A stretch of DNA of 64,000 bases, taken from contig JBELLU010000002.1 in assembly GCA_042096455.1 (NCBI GenBank), positions 1-64,000 on the forward strand. Direction: 5' to 3'. Under the pieces are notes generated by a model. That model saw nothing but the letters and a program-made list of their open reading frames with translations. It was not told the origin of the DNA and made no database searches. Shown here in pieces: positions 8,117 to 17,771 of the stretch (its first letter is position 1; each line of letters opens with the position of its first letter). The position numbers and the translations under genes are program-made. Source of the DNA: UBA7445 sp042096455. Lineage in GTDB: Bacteria; Verrucomicrobiota; Verrucomicrobiia; Opitutales; Coraliomargaritaceae.

Positions 8117-9528
8117 CGTTTGATTGATATGCGTTTGATGTCGTAGTAATCCTCCAGCGCGAGGTGACTGACATCCTTTCCGAAACCACTCTGTTTTAGG
8201 CCTCCATGTGGCAATTGCAGCGAATAGAAGGCTTCGTTGATCAGAATGTTACCAAAGAGGAGTCGCTTCTCGGCTTCGAGGGCGTGCTTGAGATGCTCCG
8301 TATAAACGTAGGCCGAGAGTCCATAGACGGTGTCGTTTGCAGCCTCAAAAATATCCTCGTCATCATTAAAGGGCATAACGGGCATGATGGGCCCAAAGAT
8401 TTCTTCACAGGTGAGTTTTGAGTTGCGGTCGACATCTTTGATAAGGGTCGGTGCAAGGAAATAGCCGGGTCGATCGGGGCGCTCTCCACCGGTTACAATG
8501 GTGCCGCCATGGTTTTCGGACTTACAATATTCCAGCATTTGATTGAGGCTAGCTTCGGCACAAAGAGGACTCAATTCAGGCCCTTCCCCTGGGTCACCCA
8601 GATAGCGATAGCTCTCCATCAGCGCTTTTGCTTTTTCGATAAAGGCTTCATAAATGGATTCGTGTACGAAGACGCGATTTGGCGCGACGCATATTTGCCC
8701 GGCATTCGCCAATTTGAGGCCAACGACATCTGCAACGGCAGCCTCCAGGTCTGCGTCGGCGAAGACGATAACCGGCGCATCACCACCTAACTCCAGGGAA
8801 AAACGTTTCACGGTCGTGGGCGAAGCCTCTATCATTTTCTTACCCGCGAGGGTGGAGCCAATCATGGTAAGCATTCGCGGAATGGGACTTTGTGCCATCG
8901 CTGGTATTACTACCCTGCCTATTCCGCAAAGGAAATTTACGGTGCCAGCAGGAAATCCAACTTCTTGAATGATTTCAGCGACACGCATGGAAGCGACGGG
9001 GGTGCGGTCGCTGATTTTCATTACCGAGGCACAACCACTGGCGAGCGCCGGACCAAGCTTATAGCCCAAGTTCAATAACGGGAAATTCCAAGTAAGTACC
9101 CCTCCAACGACCCCGATTGCCTGATAGGAAAGGTAATTCAAATGCCCCCCATCATAATCCGGAATAGTCTTACCGTAATGACGTTTCACCTCCTCTATAT
9201 AATAGCCAAGGCAATCAACCAGCATGTTGAAATCATAACTTGCGATTTCATGGGTCTTGCCGGTCTCAAGGATGAGGAGGTCAACAATTTCAGTTTCCGA
9301 GGCCTTTAATTTCTCAATCAAAGCATCAATCAATACTTTTCGCTCGTTGATGCTGAATGCACCGTAGGTGCGTGCGGCGGTTTCCGCGCTTTCGAGTGCA
9401 CGGTTAACATCTGCTTCCGATGCGGCTGCGACCGTGGCGATTGGCTCCCCACTGGCTGGATTAAAAACATCAATCGTGTCCTCGCTATCCATCCATTGGT
9501 TCGCGATGTAATTTTGTAGCTGTAACAT
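8113..9528 (-). CDS. NAD(P)-dependent aldehyde dehydrogenase, candidate anhydrosugar dehydrogenase
   Basis: This is an aldehyde dehydrogenase superfamily enzyme of 471 residues. The oxyanion-hole Asn148 lies in the TWNFP motif, cofactor-binding Lys171 follows, and general base Glu246 is in LELGGD. The nucleophilic cysteine is Cys280 in ANAGQICVAPNR. There is no signal peptide. It is the first metabolic gene of a four-gene block (dehydrogenase, cycloisomerase, aldolase, kinase). Most aldoses are oxidised by short-chain dehydrogenases. A member of this superfamily at the head of such a block is the pattern for 3,6-anhydrogalactose, which has an unmasked aldehyde. Lactaldehyde or ketoglutarate-semialdehyde oxidation is an alternative, but no gene here makes those aldehydes. 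Confidence 0.88.
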   Translation of the reverse strand: MLQLQNYIANQWMDSEDTIDVFNPASGEPIATVAAASEADVNRALESAETAARTYGAFSINERKVLIDALIEKLKASETEIVDLLILETGKTHEIASYDFNMLVDCLGYYIEEVKRHYGKTIPDYDGGHLNYLSYQAIGVVGGVLTWNFPLLNLGYKLGPALASGCASVMKISDRTPVASMRVAEIIQEVGFPAGTVNFLCGIGRVVIPAMAQSPIPRMLTMIGSTLAGKKMIEASPTTVKRFSLELGGDAPVIVFADADLEAAVADVVGLKLANAGQICVAPNRVFVHESIYEAFIEKAKALMESYRYLGDPGEGPELSPLCAEASLNQMLEYCKSENHGGTIVTGGERPDRPGYFLAPTLIKDVDRNSKLTCEEIFGPIMPVMPFNDDEDIFEAANDTVYGLSAYVYTEHLKHALEAEKRLLFGNILINEAFYSLQLPHGGLKQSGFGKDVSHLALEDYYDIKRISIKR

Positions 9529-9563
9529 TGGGATAAAGTTTAGGTTATATACAGAGTCTATAG

Positions 9564-11318
9564 TTAGGCGTTGGAATCCAGCATTGATTTGTGCTTCTTA
9601 AATTCCGGCCATGAGAGCTCTCCGTCTCCATTTACATCTGCTTCGGGATTTTTTTTGAAATATTTATTCTTCCATGCCTCGCCGGAATCGAGGGGTTCAG
9701 CAGACTTTACCTCTGGAGCGTCTTGCTTTGCAGCCCTTGCCTGATTCGTAAAAGAATCGTAAACTCTTTCCTTAAGGGAATTCCTGAAGGCATTCAGCAC
9801 TGTTCTGTATTCGGGTTTTAAAGCGAGGTTAGTCCATTCATAACGGTCGGCGGCATTATGGTAGAGTTCCTCGTCTCCGGTGTGATAGCGTACATAACGC
9901 CAGTCTTTGCTGCGCAGCGAGAAACTCTGCATTGCGGGATCCAAGTCGCTCCATTTATGAACCGCAGTCAGCGCCGCGGAAGGCCCATTCCATTTAGCTT
10001 TGTCAGCCTTGCGCAGGAAAGGCACCAAGCTGTGACCATCTAGAGGTACGCCTTTCTCATTCAAGCGGGTTTCTTGAGGCAAATCGCATAGCTCGATCAA
10101 AGTAGGAAAAAGATCGATCAGTGAAACCGGGTGACGCACCTCAAGTTTTGAACCAGAAACGCCGGGTGCGCGAATAATCAATGGCACCCGTGTGCTCTCC
10201 TCCCAAAGGGTATTTTTGTAGACCACATCTTTAGGACCATTGCCCCATCCGTGATCACTTGTTAAAACGATAATGGTATTTTTCATCAATCCATTGGCTT
10301 CCATAGTGTCGAGAATACCGCCCATGTGTTCATCGACCGAGGCAACGCAGGCAAGGTAAGCCTGCACGTAATGCTTGAGCGCTAATTCGCGATCACCGCC
10401 GTAGGAAGCAACCAAGCTATTATATATTTTGCGCCCACGGTCGTTGCCGCCACGAGACTGTAATAAAAAGGTATCATCCGCATCCCCTTCAAGGATGACC
10501 GGCAGGTCAAGGGTCTCGATCGGGTATTGGTCAAAGAAACGTTTCGGCACGATCAGGGGAGTATGCGGACGCATGAATCCGACCGCCATAAAGAAGGGTT
10601 GGTCTCTTTGCCTGCTTCCCAGCTCCTTCAGGCGTTCTATTGCCCATTGAGCGTTGGATTCATCTGCGGTAAAGCCACGGTCGTCCTCAGAATTGAAAGG
10701 AATGTCATAAGTGGTCTTCCAATTCCCGCTTCGCCAACGATATTGCTTACCGTCGCCAAAATCGCGCCCCTCTAGTTTTACGAAAGGACCAAAGGAACCG
10801 TCGATTTTGCCAAAATCATCGCATAATGGCGAAGGCGTCATGGGATGCGGACCGTCTTTTGCGCCATCGTAGGCATAGGGTCCGTAATCGGATTCCGATT
10901 TGAATTCATCCCATTGATCCGGGACATGGTTGTGCATGACTTTCCCTGTGCCGAGGGTGTAATAACCATTGCGCTTGAAATGCCCTGAGATGGTGCTGGA
11001 ATTTGCGAGGATTTCGTTTTTCTGCCAATGACTCATTCCGAAATTATTGGAGGTGTGCGGGTAGATGCCGGTTAGGAAACTCGACCGCGAGGGGGCGCAA
11101 ATCGGGATCGTGCAATGCGCCTGTTTGAATGAAACCGATTCATTCATCAGGCGCTCGATGTTGGGTGTTCGAGATTGGGGGTGTCCATCGTAACCCGATA
11201 AGTCTGTATTCAAGTCATCGCATATAATGAGCAAAACATTCGGACGCTCTGCGGAACGGGCAAGCGATCCCGCAGAGAGCACGGCTAAAAGGAGAAACAG
11301 TAGTTTTGAACATTTCAT
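9564..11318 (-). CDS. Exported sulfatase, iduronate-2-sulfatase-like, with C-terminal EF-hand
   Basis: The signal peptide covers about residues 1-22. The core begins RPNVLLIICDDLN with Asp34-Asp35 as metal ligands. The formylglycine motif CAPSR has its cysteine at residue 74, followed by TGIYPHTSNN and later GTGKVMHNH, which are marks of the iduronate-2-sulfatase-like group (SulfAtlas S1_7 by memory). Members of that group remove sulfate from carrageenan in known marine degraders. The C-terminal 50 residues are unusual: DVNGDGELSWPE fits a 12-residue calcium-binding EF-hand loop (D1, N3, D5, S9, E12). Its nearest relative in the window is the sulfatase at 44144-45724, which lacks this tail. 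It lies between the GH-A gene (18-base gap) and the dehydrogenase gene (35-base gap) in the operon. Confidence 0.93.
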   Translation of the reverse strand: MKCSKLLFLLLAVLSAGSLARSAERPNVLLIICDDLNTDLSGYDGHPQSRTPNIERLMNESVSFKQAHCTIPICAPSRSSFLTGIYPHTSNNFGMSHWQKNEILANSSTISGHFKRNGYYTLGTGKVMHNHVPDQWDEFKSESDYGPYAYDGAKDGPHPMTPSPLCDDFGKIDGSFGPFVKLEGRDFGDGKQYRWRSGNWKTTYDIPFNSEDDRGFTADESNAQWAIERLKELGSRQRDQPFFMAVGFMRPHTPLIVPKRFFDQYPIETLDLPVILEGDADDTFLLQSRGGNDRGRKIYNSLVASYGGDRELALKHYVQAYLACVASVDEHMGGILDTMEANGLMKNTIIVLTSDHGWGNGPKDVVYKNTLWEESTRVPLIIRAPGVSGSKLEVRHPVSLIDLFPTLIELCDLPQETRLNEKGVPLDGHSLVPFLRKADKAKWNGPSAALTAVHKWSDLDPAMQSFSLRSKDWRYVRYHTGDEELYHNAADRYEWTNLALKPEYRTVLNAFRNSLKERVYDSFTNQARAAKQDAPEVKSAEPLDSGEAWKNKYFKKNPEADVNGDGELSWPEFKKHKSMLDSNA

Positions 11319-11336
11319 GGCTTGTAGGTTTCTTAA

Positions 11337-14237
11337 TTAATGACGCAGATCCGATGCGGATAGGTAAATGGGTGATGGGGAGATCGGTATTTCAACAAAG
11401 CCTTTTCTCGATGGAAAAGTGATGGGGTTACCATAAAGATCCCTGCCGTTGAGCGGGCCAGAGCGTTTGATGCGAAAGTTCTGCTTTCCTGCTTCGCTCC
11501 ACAGAACAACGAAATCAAATGCTTTACCATCAAAGCGGGTTTGCCAAATTCCCGGCGCGATTTCCTCCTGACCGAGGCAATCGACCTGATACATCAAGTC
11601 GCACGCATTCGCCGCTGCAACAAATCCGGATTCCACACTGCGACCACCCGGACCAACCCACCCGTGCAGCCAGCGATCCAAAAGATTCCCTTCCAGTAAG
11701 GTAAAATAGAAAGCTTTTTCGACGCCATTTGCAAAAGCGGTAGAGATTGCCTGAATGTATGCGGCGGCGCTTTCCTCCTCATCTAAAATTTCACGAGCTA
11801 CAAAGGGATTCTTGAATGGCACAAAGGGTTTTGCATCGTGCGCATAACCAAAATATCCAAACTCAGTTGCCCATAAAGGCGGAACCGTTCCGAATTCAGC
11901 GACCACCTCCACGATACCTTTCACTACTTCACGAAAATCCCCACGGGCAGGATGGCGTCGGCCTTCTGTATAGGGATGGTATGAAATGGCATCATAGGGT
12001 CGCAGTCCTGAGTAACCCAGCAGTTCATGAAGAAATTTGTTGTGGGTCTCTGCCGGAGTCGCAAGCCCGAGTCCGACCACTTCAATTTCAGGCGAATGCG
12101 CTTTAATTATATCGTAAGCACGCGTCGTAAAATCAGACATTTCTTTGACCGTGCCACGATAAAAGAGCGGGATGTCGGGTTCATTCCAGGTTTCGATTGC
12201 GTAGAGCCGCCCATCTGCCAAATCTAGCAGGCGGTTCAAATAACTATCAAAATGCACATTGACTGAATCCTTGTGCGTGTAGGCACGAGCGGCAGAGGAA
12301 CCCATAGGCGCACGGGAGGCCCACTTAGGCATGCCGGGCCCTAGGACCGCAAGCGGGGTCACGCCGAAACTCGCCTGATAATCCAGTAAGGCATCGAGTT
12401 TATCAGCATGCGCGCTGTCCCAAACACCCTTCTGGCGCATCAAGCTCCCAAGGCCGCAATCAAACGTAAAACGCGACCACCCGATTCCGATACGTTCAAG
12501 GGCCCAAAATTCGCGCAGATCCGTGATATTAACCCCAAAACGTATATCAGGATCAACTTTGTCGACATCACGCGCACGCACAACTGCCAGAGATAGCTGA
12601 TGACTGTGAGCCAGATTCTCAGCCGAGGTGCCGGTTTCGATTTTAACCCGATACATTCCCTGTTTTGTCTGGGTTGGCAATTTCCAAGGGATTGAGACCC
12701 CGGTGGCCGGCGCGATCGAAACCAAGTTCTTTATTTCTTCATACAACAGATTCTCCCGGTGATCGCGAAGCGTTAGCTTAACGAACGAAGGCCTCGCGGA
12801 TTCGTCATTATTAAAAAGTTTTGTCGATACATCAAAGGCCTCACCCGGAGTATATAGGCGACGATAACGGGCGGTATCACTATGTGCTTCCAAGGCATGT
12901 GCAGCCTTATATGTGCTTGAATCCGCAGCAGAGCTTCTCACTGAAACCGCATCCACCCAGACTTCTGCGGCTGTATCCGTAGGAGGAATGGAAACTGCGA
13001 CGGCATAGGCTCCTTTTGCCGCCAGGGGAAGGCGGGCCTCGAAAGTGCAGCGTTGCCATGTTTCATTCAGGACAAAGCGTTGCTCGATTAAATTACTCCC
13101 CCGATTTGGAACGAGTGAGGTGGGAACAAAACGCAATTGTAACCTTACCACCTGTCCGGGTTTGGAAGCCTTGAGATCAGCCGAAATGGTTAAATTTTCC
13201 AAAGGTCGAGCCTCGAAGTAATCCGACGCCACAGTGGCATGCTTTCTGGCAGCTTCGTAAGGCGCGACTTGTGGCACAAGGCTTACTTTTAGAGAATGCT
13301 GGCCATGTGAGGCTTCGTTGGAATCAAGGCTCCACTCGGAGCTCACATCATATTTATGAAAAATCACGCCCCACTCTTCGCGACCGAGCTCAAAACTACC
13401 GTTCAGTAAACGATTCCTACCTTTGGTTGAAATTCCCCGATCAATCGAATTGGTTGAATTGGGAAGCTCTATGCGGTGATGAATACGGCTTCCGTCAATA
13501 CTGTATAAGTTCAACACAAAAGAACGGTGTTCTTTCCAATCAACGGCACACAGTAATTCCACTTCCAGCTCGGATTCCGCCGTTAAGGTAAAGCCCAAAT
13601 CAGAGTCTGCCAACGAACGGAATGACTCCAAGGCTTGACGTGGCACGATCATGACGCGACGCCCTCCAGAAACTGCACCAAGACTACCATAACCAATGCG
13701 CTCACCATTTATCTCAAAAGACTCACCGGCATAGGTTTCAAGTGGAAGATTGAGGGATTGGCAATGGGCGCGATAACCCTGAGCCTTAAAATCAATCTTC
13801 GTCTGCAGGGAGCGGGCATTTTCCAAATGGGTGGCATAACGATACAGACCCGCCGCAGCCCCAATTTTGATGGGCTCCTCAAAGGAGAATCCATTCGGTT
13901 CAGGCTGCAGTCGCATTTCCCAGGGGAGCAGATTTGCATGGGTGCGCTGGTCTGGCGCCGTGATGTGAAATAAACTATTTTCTATCAACAGAGCTTGCCG
14001 AGTTACCAGATACATAAGGGTGCCATCGGGTTTTGCCTGATATTGCATGTCAACCCAACGAATCGATGCATCGTCGTGGATGCTTGGCATTTTCTGATCT
14101 TCCGCCTCTGCGGTTGCGGCATAAATAGAAATGGGGTCAACGGTTACAAAGATAAAGCAAAGTAATAAGCATCGCAGCCTCAAAAATGAAAGCGCCGTCC
14201 TTGAGCACGAAGGGAGATGAAGTTGAATTGGAAGCAT
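11337..14237 (-). CDS. Exported clan GH-A glycoside hydrolase of unassigned family
   Basis: With the ATG at 14237 the protein has 966 residues and a signal-type hydrophobic stretch near residues 20-40. In-frame starts further upstream (ATG at 14327, GTG at 14336) would bury this segment about 70 residues deep. The N-terminal half has a beta-rich region, then a jelly-roll resembling CBM4/9-type binding domains at about residues 275-432 (LLNGSFELGREEWG). Residues 564-897 form a TIM-barrel hydrolase. Asn685-Glu686 in YAIETWNEPD is the acid/base, and Glu792 in LWATEFGYFGY is the nucleophile, giving a retaining clan GH-A enzyme similar in outline to GH39 or GH5. It is the first gene of the operon with anhydrosugar catabolism, so its product may be the sugar that pathway consumes. 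Confidence 0.82.
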   Translation of the reverse strand: MLPIQLHLPSCSRTALSFLRLRCLLLCFIFVTVDPISIYAATAEAEDQKMPSIHDDASIRWVDMQYQAKPDGTLMYLVTRQALLIENSLFHITAPDQRTHANLLPWEMRLQPEPNGFSFEEPIKIGAAAGLYRYATHLENARSLQTKIDFKAQGYRAHCQSLNLPLETYAGESFEINGERIGYGSLGAVSGGRRVMIVPRQALESFRSLADSDLGFTLTAESELEVELLCAVDWKEHRSFVLNLYSIDGSRIHHRIELPNSTNSIDRGISTKGRNRLLNGSFELGREEWGVIFHKYDVSSEWSLDSNEASHGQHSLKVSLVPQVAPYEAARKHATVASDYFEARPLENLTISADLKASKPGQVVRLQLRFVPTSLVPNRGSNLIEQRFVLNETWQRCTFEARLPLAAKGAYAVAVSIPPTDTAAEVWVDAVSVRSSAADSSTYKAAHALEAHSDTARYRRLYTPGEAFDVSTKLFNNDESARPSFVKLTLRDHRENLLYEEIKNLVSIAPATGVSIPWKLPTQTKQGMYRVKIETGTSAENLAHSHQLSLAVVRARDVDKVDPDIRFGVNITDLREFWALERIGIGWSRFTFDCGLGSLMRQKGVWDSAHADKLDALLDYQASFGVTPLAVLGPGMPKWASRAPMGSSAARAYTHKDSVNVHFDSYLNRLLDLADGRLYAIETWNEPDIPLFYRGTVKEMSDFTTRAYDIIKAHSPEIEVVGLGLATPAETHNKFLHELLGYSGLRPYDAISYHPYTEGRRHPARGDFREVVKGIVEVVAEFGTVPPLWATEFGYFGYAHDAKPFVPFKNPFVAREILDEEESAAAYIQAISTAFANGVEKAFYFTLLEGNLLDRWLHGWVGPGGRSVESGFVAAANACDLMYQVDCLGQEEIAPGIWQTRFDGKAFDFVVLWSEAGKQNFRIKRSGPLNGRDLYGNPITFPSRKGFVEIPISPSPIYLSASDLRH

Positions 14238-14542
14238 CGAAGTAATCGGTGTAACAAAGAACGTTATTAAATATGTTATGTCCTCAGTATTCAAGAACAG
14301 CAATGTTCGCCTAAGCGTAAGATTCATTCGCAACACCGCATCATTAGGGTCGGTCTATTTTCGGACCATGGCTGAACAAGTGATTTAAGGGGTGTTTCGT
14401 TGCAAAACTTTTACCGCTGAGCCAACAATTCAATGCTTATTACCAACTCGATAACTTAAATAGACGATTTGGTAATGTTTTTAGAAGCGAAATGAGTTAA
14501 AGTTTTACTTACTTCTGTAGTTTTAAATCCATTCGCTGCTTT
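14238..14542. promoter_or_regulatory. Divergent promoter region with inverted repeat
   Basis: This AT-rich gap of 305 bases separates the minus-strand galactan operon from the plus-strand TonB receptor gene, so it must hold both promoters. An exact 8-base inverted repeat, ATTACCAA at 14439-14446 and TTGGTAAT at 14469-14476, lies about 67 bases before the TonB start codon. It could be an operator, but the 22-base spacing and the small arms make this tentative. I could not fix -35 and -10 boxes with confidence. No small gene is evident. Confidence 0.4.
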
Positions 14543-17500
14543 ATGAAAAATTCACCATTTAATTATCCTCTTTTTTTTATTATTAGAAAGTTTCTGATCA
14601 TTTGGACAATTGGATACTTCAGCCTGCTGCATGGGTTAAAGGCAGAGAATCAAGTTCTGGAAATTTCATTGGAAACACCGCAAAGCGAGGAAAAAGCAAA
14701 GGCTGAAACCAAAAAGGGCGCGAAAAATGAACCAGAGGACAAAACAAATGAGGACCTGAACCCGATTGAGGAGGATGATATTTTCATTATGAGCGACTTC
14801 GAGGTCAGCGCGGAACAAGATCGGGGTTACTACTCGTCGCACTCACTCGCGGCGACGCGCACCAACGCCGCGGTGAAGGACACTCCAGTCACTATTACGG
14901 TTGTAAATAAGACCCTCATGGAGGACCTCGATCTGGCAAATGTGAATGATATTTCAAAAGTAGTTGCCAGTGCCGGCATGGACTCTTCGGGCGGCAACAA
15001 AGCAATCCGTTTTCGTGGTTTTCGCACCAATTTTCAGCTTTTCGAATTCATGCCGCGCCAAGCTCCGCAGAATTATTACAATATCGAACGGGCCGATATC
15101 ATTCGTGGATCCAACAGTCTTATATACGGGCAATCTGCACCGGGCGGGAAGGTTAATTTCAATGCAAAGCGCGCTTCATTTGGCAGAGATACACGAAGCA
15201 TGAGTGCCAGTTTCAGCGATAAAAATTTACGTCGTTACAGCTTCGATTTGAACAAAGTCATTACTGACGATTTTGCCCTGCGGTTTATGGCAATTGATGA
15301 GGCGCGTGAATTTGCACAACGCTATCGCAATAGTGAACATACCGGCGGGACGCTTGAAGCGACCTACCGCTTGAGTCGGAATTCAGAGTTCAGGGTACAC
15401 TACGAGCGCAGCGAAACCTTTGGTAACTCTGTTCCGGGGACTTATGATGACGGCACCAGTGCCGCTGGTCTGACGGGGATCTTTGAAAATTTACCCGGCA
15501 CCGCAGAAGTGGTAAATTACCTCTCCCCCGAATCCCTCAATTATATTTTAACTTACGACCAAAAGACCTACAGCTTAAACCCGAAGCCACGTTGGGCGAC
15601 CAATCCAAACACTTATGAACTCCAGAGTTGGTTTAATCCTCAGTCGCAAGTGCGTACCTCGCTCATCGATTTTCAGACCAAACAGGATATCATTGATTTC
15701 TATCAGGGTATTACCGCGGAGAACTCCGGCAGTATCGCTTACAGTGACGCAGGCAGTGAAGGCACCAATGAATATACCATCGCGGACTTCACGCACCGCT
15801 TCAATGATGCCTTGCAGTATAAATTTAGCGCCATGCATGAAAATATTGAAAATTTCGGGAAACGACCGGAAGGCGGGAGCAAGCTCTTGGCAGCAATACC
15901 CTTTGGCGCAACCAATCCCGGAGACGAGGAAATCGGTGGCCCAAACGCCACCCCAAACGAGCGCCTTTTCATCGCGCCCTATTGGGTCACGACTACAGGC
16001 GAGGACATGAGCACTTCCTTCCGCAACACCCTCTCATGGTCGTTCGAAACAGAAAATTTCAAATTCCTGCCTCAAAGCAAACAGCAAGTCCTTCTTGGTT
16101 TTGATTACGATCGCCGAAACAACAATGTCTTGAACCGACAGATGTATTATGCCGATGCTCAACCCAATAACATCGATGAACAGGGGCAATTCACGGACTG
16201 GCGACCCCGTTACGACTGGGGCGACCGGGGGGTTGATTACTACCCAATTGATTACACCGGACGTAATCCCTTTGATTTTGTGACAAGTTCATATATCAAT
16301 CTCCCAGATGGCGTTTTGCCGGATGGCTATCGAGATAATGCCGCGCTGGCATTGCGCGATCGAAGCGAACGACTCGGATCAACGGAAGTTTATGCTGCTT
16401 GGCTCGCCCTCCAGGGTAAATATTTCAATGAGCGACTCCATACCCTCACCGGACTGCGTTACGACAACCTTTACGTAGAGTCGGAGTATTCTGCGTACAA
16501 CCAAGAGGCGCCCGATTACCAAAACGACGGGCGTAGTTACTACTACGTTAATCCAAAAAAGCGTTACCATAAATACAGTCCGTCCCTCGGAGCGCTCTAC
16601 TGGTTGAATTCAAACTATGCCGTATTTGCGAATTTCTCGAAGTCCATTGAATCACCGACTGGATGGGAGCTACAACCCGACGGCAATGACATCCCACCGC
16701 AGACTGGCACCGGATTTGAATACGGAATTAAGTTTGAATTACTTGATGGGAAATTAACCGGGCAGGCTTTGGCCTTTAACGTTGAGAAAAAGAATGATTC
16801 TACAAAATATGACGGTCCGGTCCTGAAGGCTTGGGCCAGCGAATACGCCCCGCACTTGCTGGAAACAATTATAAAAAGTGAGGACGGGCAGGGACGCCAG
16901 GAGATTGAGGTTCGACTCAATAGTGCGGGCAGCCACATCGCCGACACAATCGTTGAAAGTAAGGGTTTTGAAACCGATCTTTATTACAATCCAACTAGTA
17001 ACCTATCTCTTTTTCTCGGTTATGCTTATTTGGATGCCGAGATCCAGAACTCCCCAAAACTGGACGGAGCTGATGTTGGTATTATCGATGGTGACCCCTA
17101 CGCAGGCTTCGCCCATCACAACGCTGTTTTTACGGCTCGGTATAACTTTAAACAGGGCCGGCTCAAAGGTTGGTATGCCGGCTTGAGTGAGCGATTTACC
17201 TCCGAATCTTTCCTGGGTGTATTTTATGAGGATGTTGGTTGGGCCGATGGAAAGAATCCCTTTCAAAATAGCACAACTTACTACGACGGAAAACCGGATG
17301 TTATCGCAGTGATCGAATACAATGAGGCCGCATCAAGAGCCAATGACCTCAATGGGAATGGAGAAGTGGATCGTAATGAACTTATTGCCAAGACCGATAC
17401 AAACGGAAATATCATCAAGACTGACCCCAAAAGACATGAGCTTTGGCTCTCGGATCATTTTAACACCACCGTATTTGCAGGTTGGCGTGGTAAACTCTTC

Positions 17501-17644
17501 GGGAAAGGACCTACCGCGCCGACCTTTAATTTCCATTTTGCGGTGGATAATCTCTTTAATGCAGTCGACCTCGTGGCGCGTGGGCGGAGCGCTGCTTTCA
17601 CCGAAAGCCGTACCTTTAGCATTCGAACAACCGTTACTTTTTAG
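14543..17644 (+). CDS. TonB-dependent outer-membrane receptor
   Basis: This 1033-residue protein is an outer-membrane active transporter for oligosaccharides or other large ligands. A signal peptide (to about residue 35) is followed by a lysine- and glutamate-rich linker (residues 50-80). The plug domain follows at about residues 95-215, with DTPVTITVVNKTLMED, then IRFRGFRTN, and IERADIIRGSNSLIYG as the plug end. The rest is the beta-barrel, ending in the terminal phenylalanine SIRTTVTF, the signal for barrel assembly. Near residue 935 the segment DLNGNGEVDRNE fits an EF-hand calcium loop inside a predicted surface loop. No SusD-like lipoprotein is adjacent, as is usual outside Bacteroidota. 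It is the first gene of the plus-strand cluster and divergent from the galactan operon. Confidence 0.95.
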   Translation: MKNSPFNYPLFFIIRKFLIIWTIGYFSLLHGLKAENQVLEISLETPQSEEKAKAETKKGAKNEPEDKTNEDLNPIEEDDIFIMSDFEVSAEQDRGYYSSHSLAATRTNAAVKDTPVTITVVNKTLMEDLDLANVNDISKVVASAGMDSSGGNKAIRFRGFRTNFQLFEFMPRQAPQNYYNIERADIIRGSNSLIYGQSAPGGKVNFNAKRASFGRDTRSMSASFSDKNLRRYSFDLNKVITDDFALRFMAIDEAREFAQRYRNSEHTGGTLEATYRLSRNSEFRVHYERSETFGNSVPGTYDDGTSAAGLTGIFENLPGTAEVVNYLSPESLNYILTYDQKTYSLNPKPRWATNPNTYELQSWFNPQSQVRTSLIDFQTKQDIIDFYQGITAENSGSIAYSDAGSEGTNEYTIADFTHRFNDALQYKFSAMHENIENFGKRPEGGSKLLAAIPFGATNPGDEEIGGPNATPNERLFIAPYWVTTTGEDMSTSFRNTLSWSFETENFKFLPQSKQQVLLGFDYDRRNNNVLNRQMYYADAQPNNIDEQGQFTDWRPRYDWGDRGVDYYPIDYTGRNPFDFVTSSYINLPDGVLPDGYRDNAALALRDRSERLGSTEVYAAWLALQGKYFNERLHTLTGLRYDNLYVESEYSAYNQEAPDYQNDGRSYYYVNPKKRYHKYSPSLGALYWLNSNYAVFANFSKSIESPTGWELQPDGNDIPPQTGTGFEYGIKFELLDGKLTGQALAFNVEKKNDSTKYDGPVLKAWASEYAPHLLETIIKSEDGQGRQEIEVRLNSAGSHIADTIVESKGFETDLYYNPTSNLSLFLGYAYLDAEIQNSPKLDGADVGIIDGDPYAGFAHHNAVFTARYNFKQGRLKGWYAGLSERFTSESFLGVFYEDVGWADGKNPFQNSTTYYDGKPDVIAVIEYNEAASRANDLNGNGEVDRNELIAKTDTNGNIIKTDPKRHELWLSDHFNTTVFAGWRGKLFGKGPTAPTFNFHFAVDNLFNAVDLVARGRSAAFTESRTFSIRTTVTF

Positions 17645-17771
17645 CGGCGCAGGCAGATGTAAGGAGCGTCCCATAGCGTTAGTGAAAAAGTAAATTTTTC
17701 CTCAATAACTGACATATTATACGACTTGAGTAATGCTTTTATTCGTTGTTAAGTATATCTTTACGCGGTAG

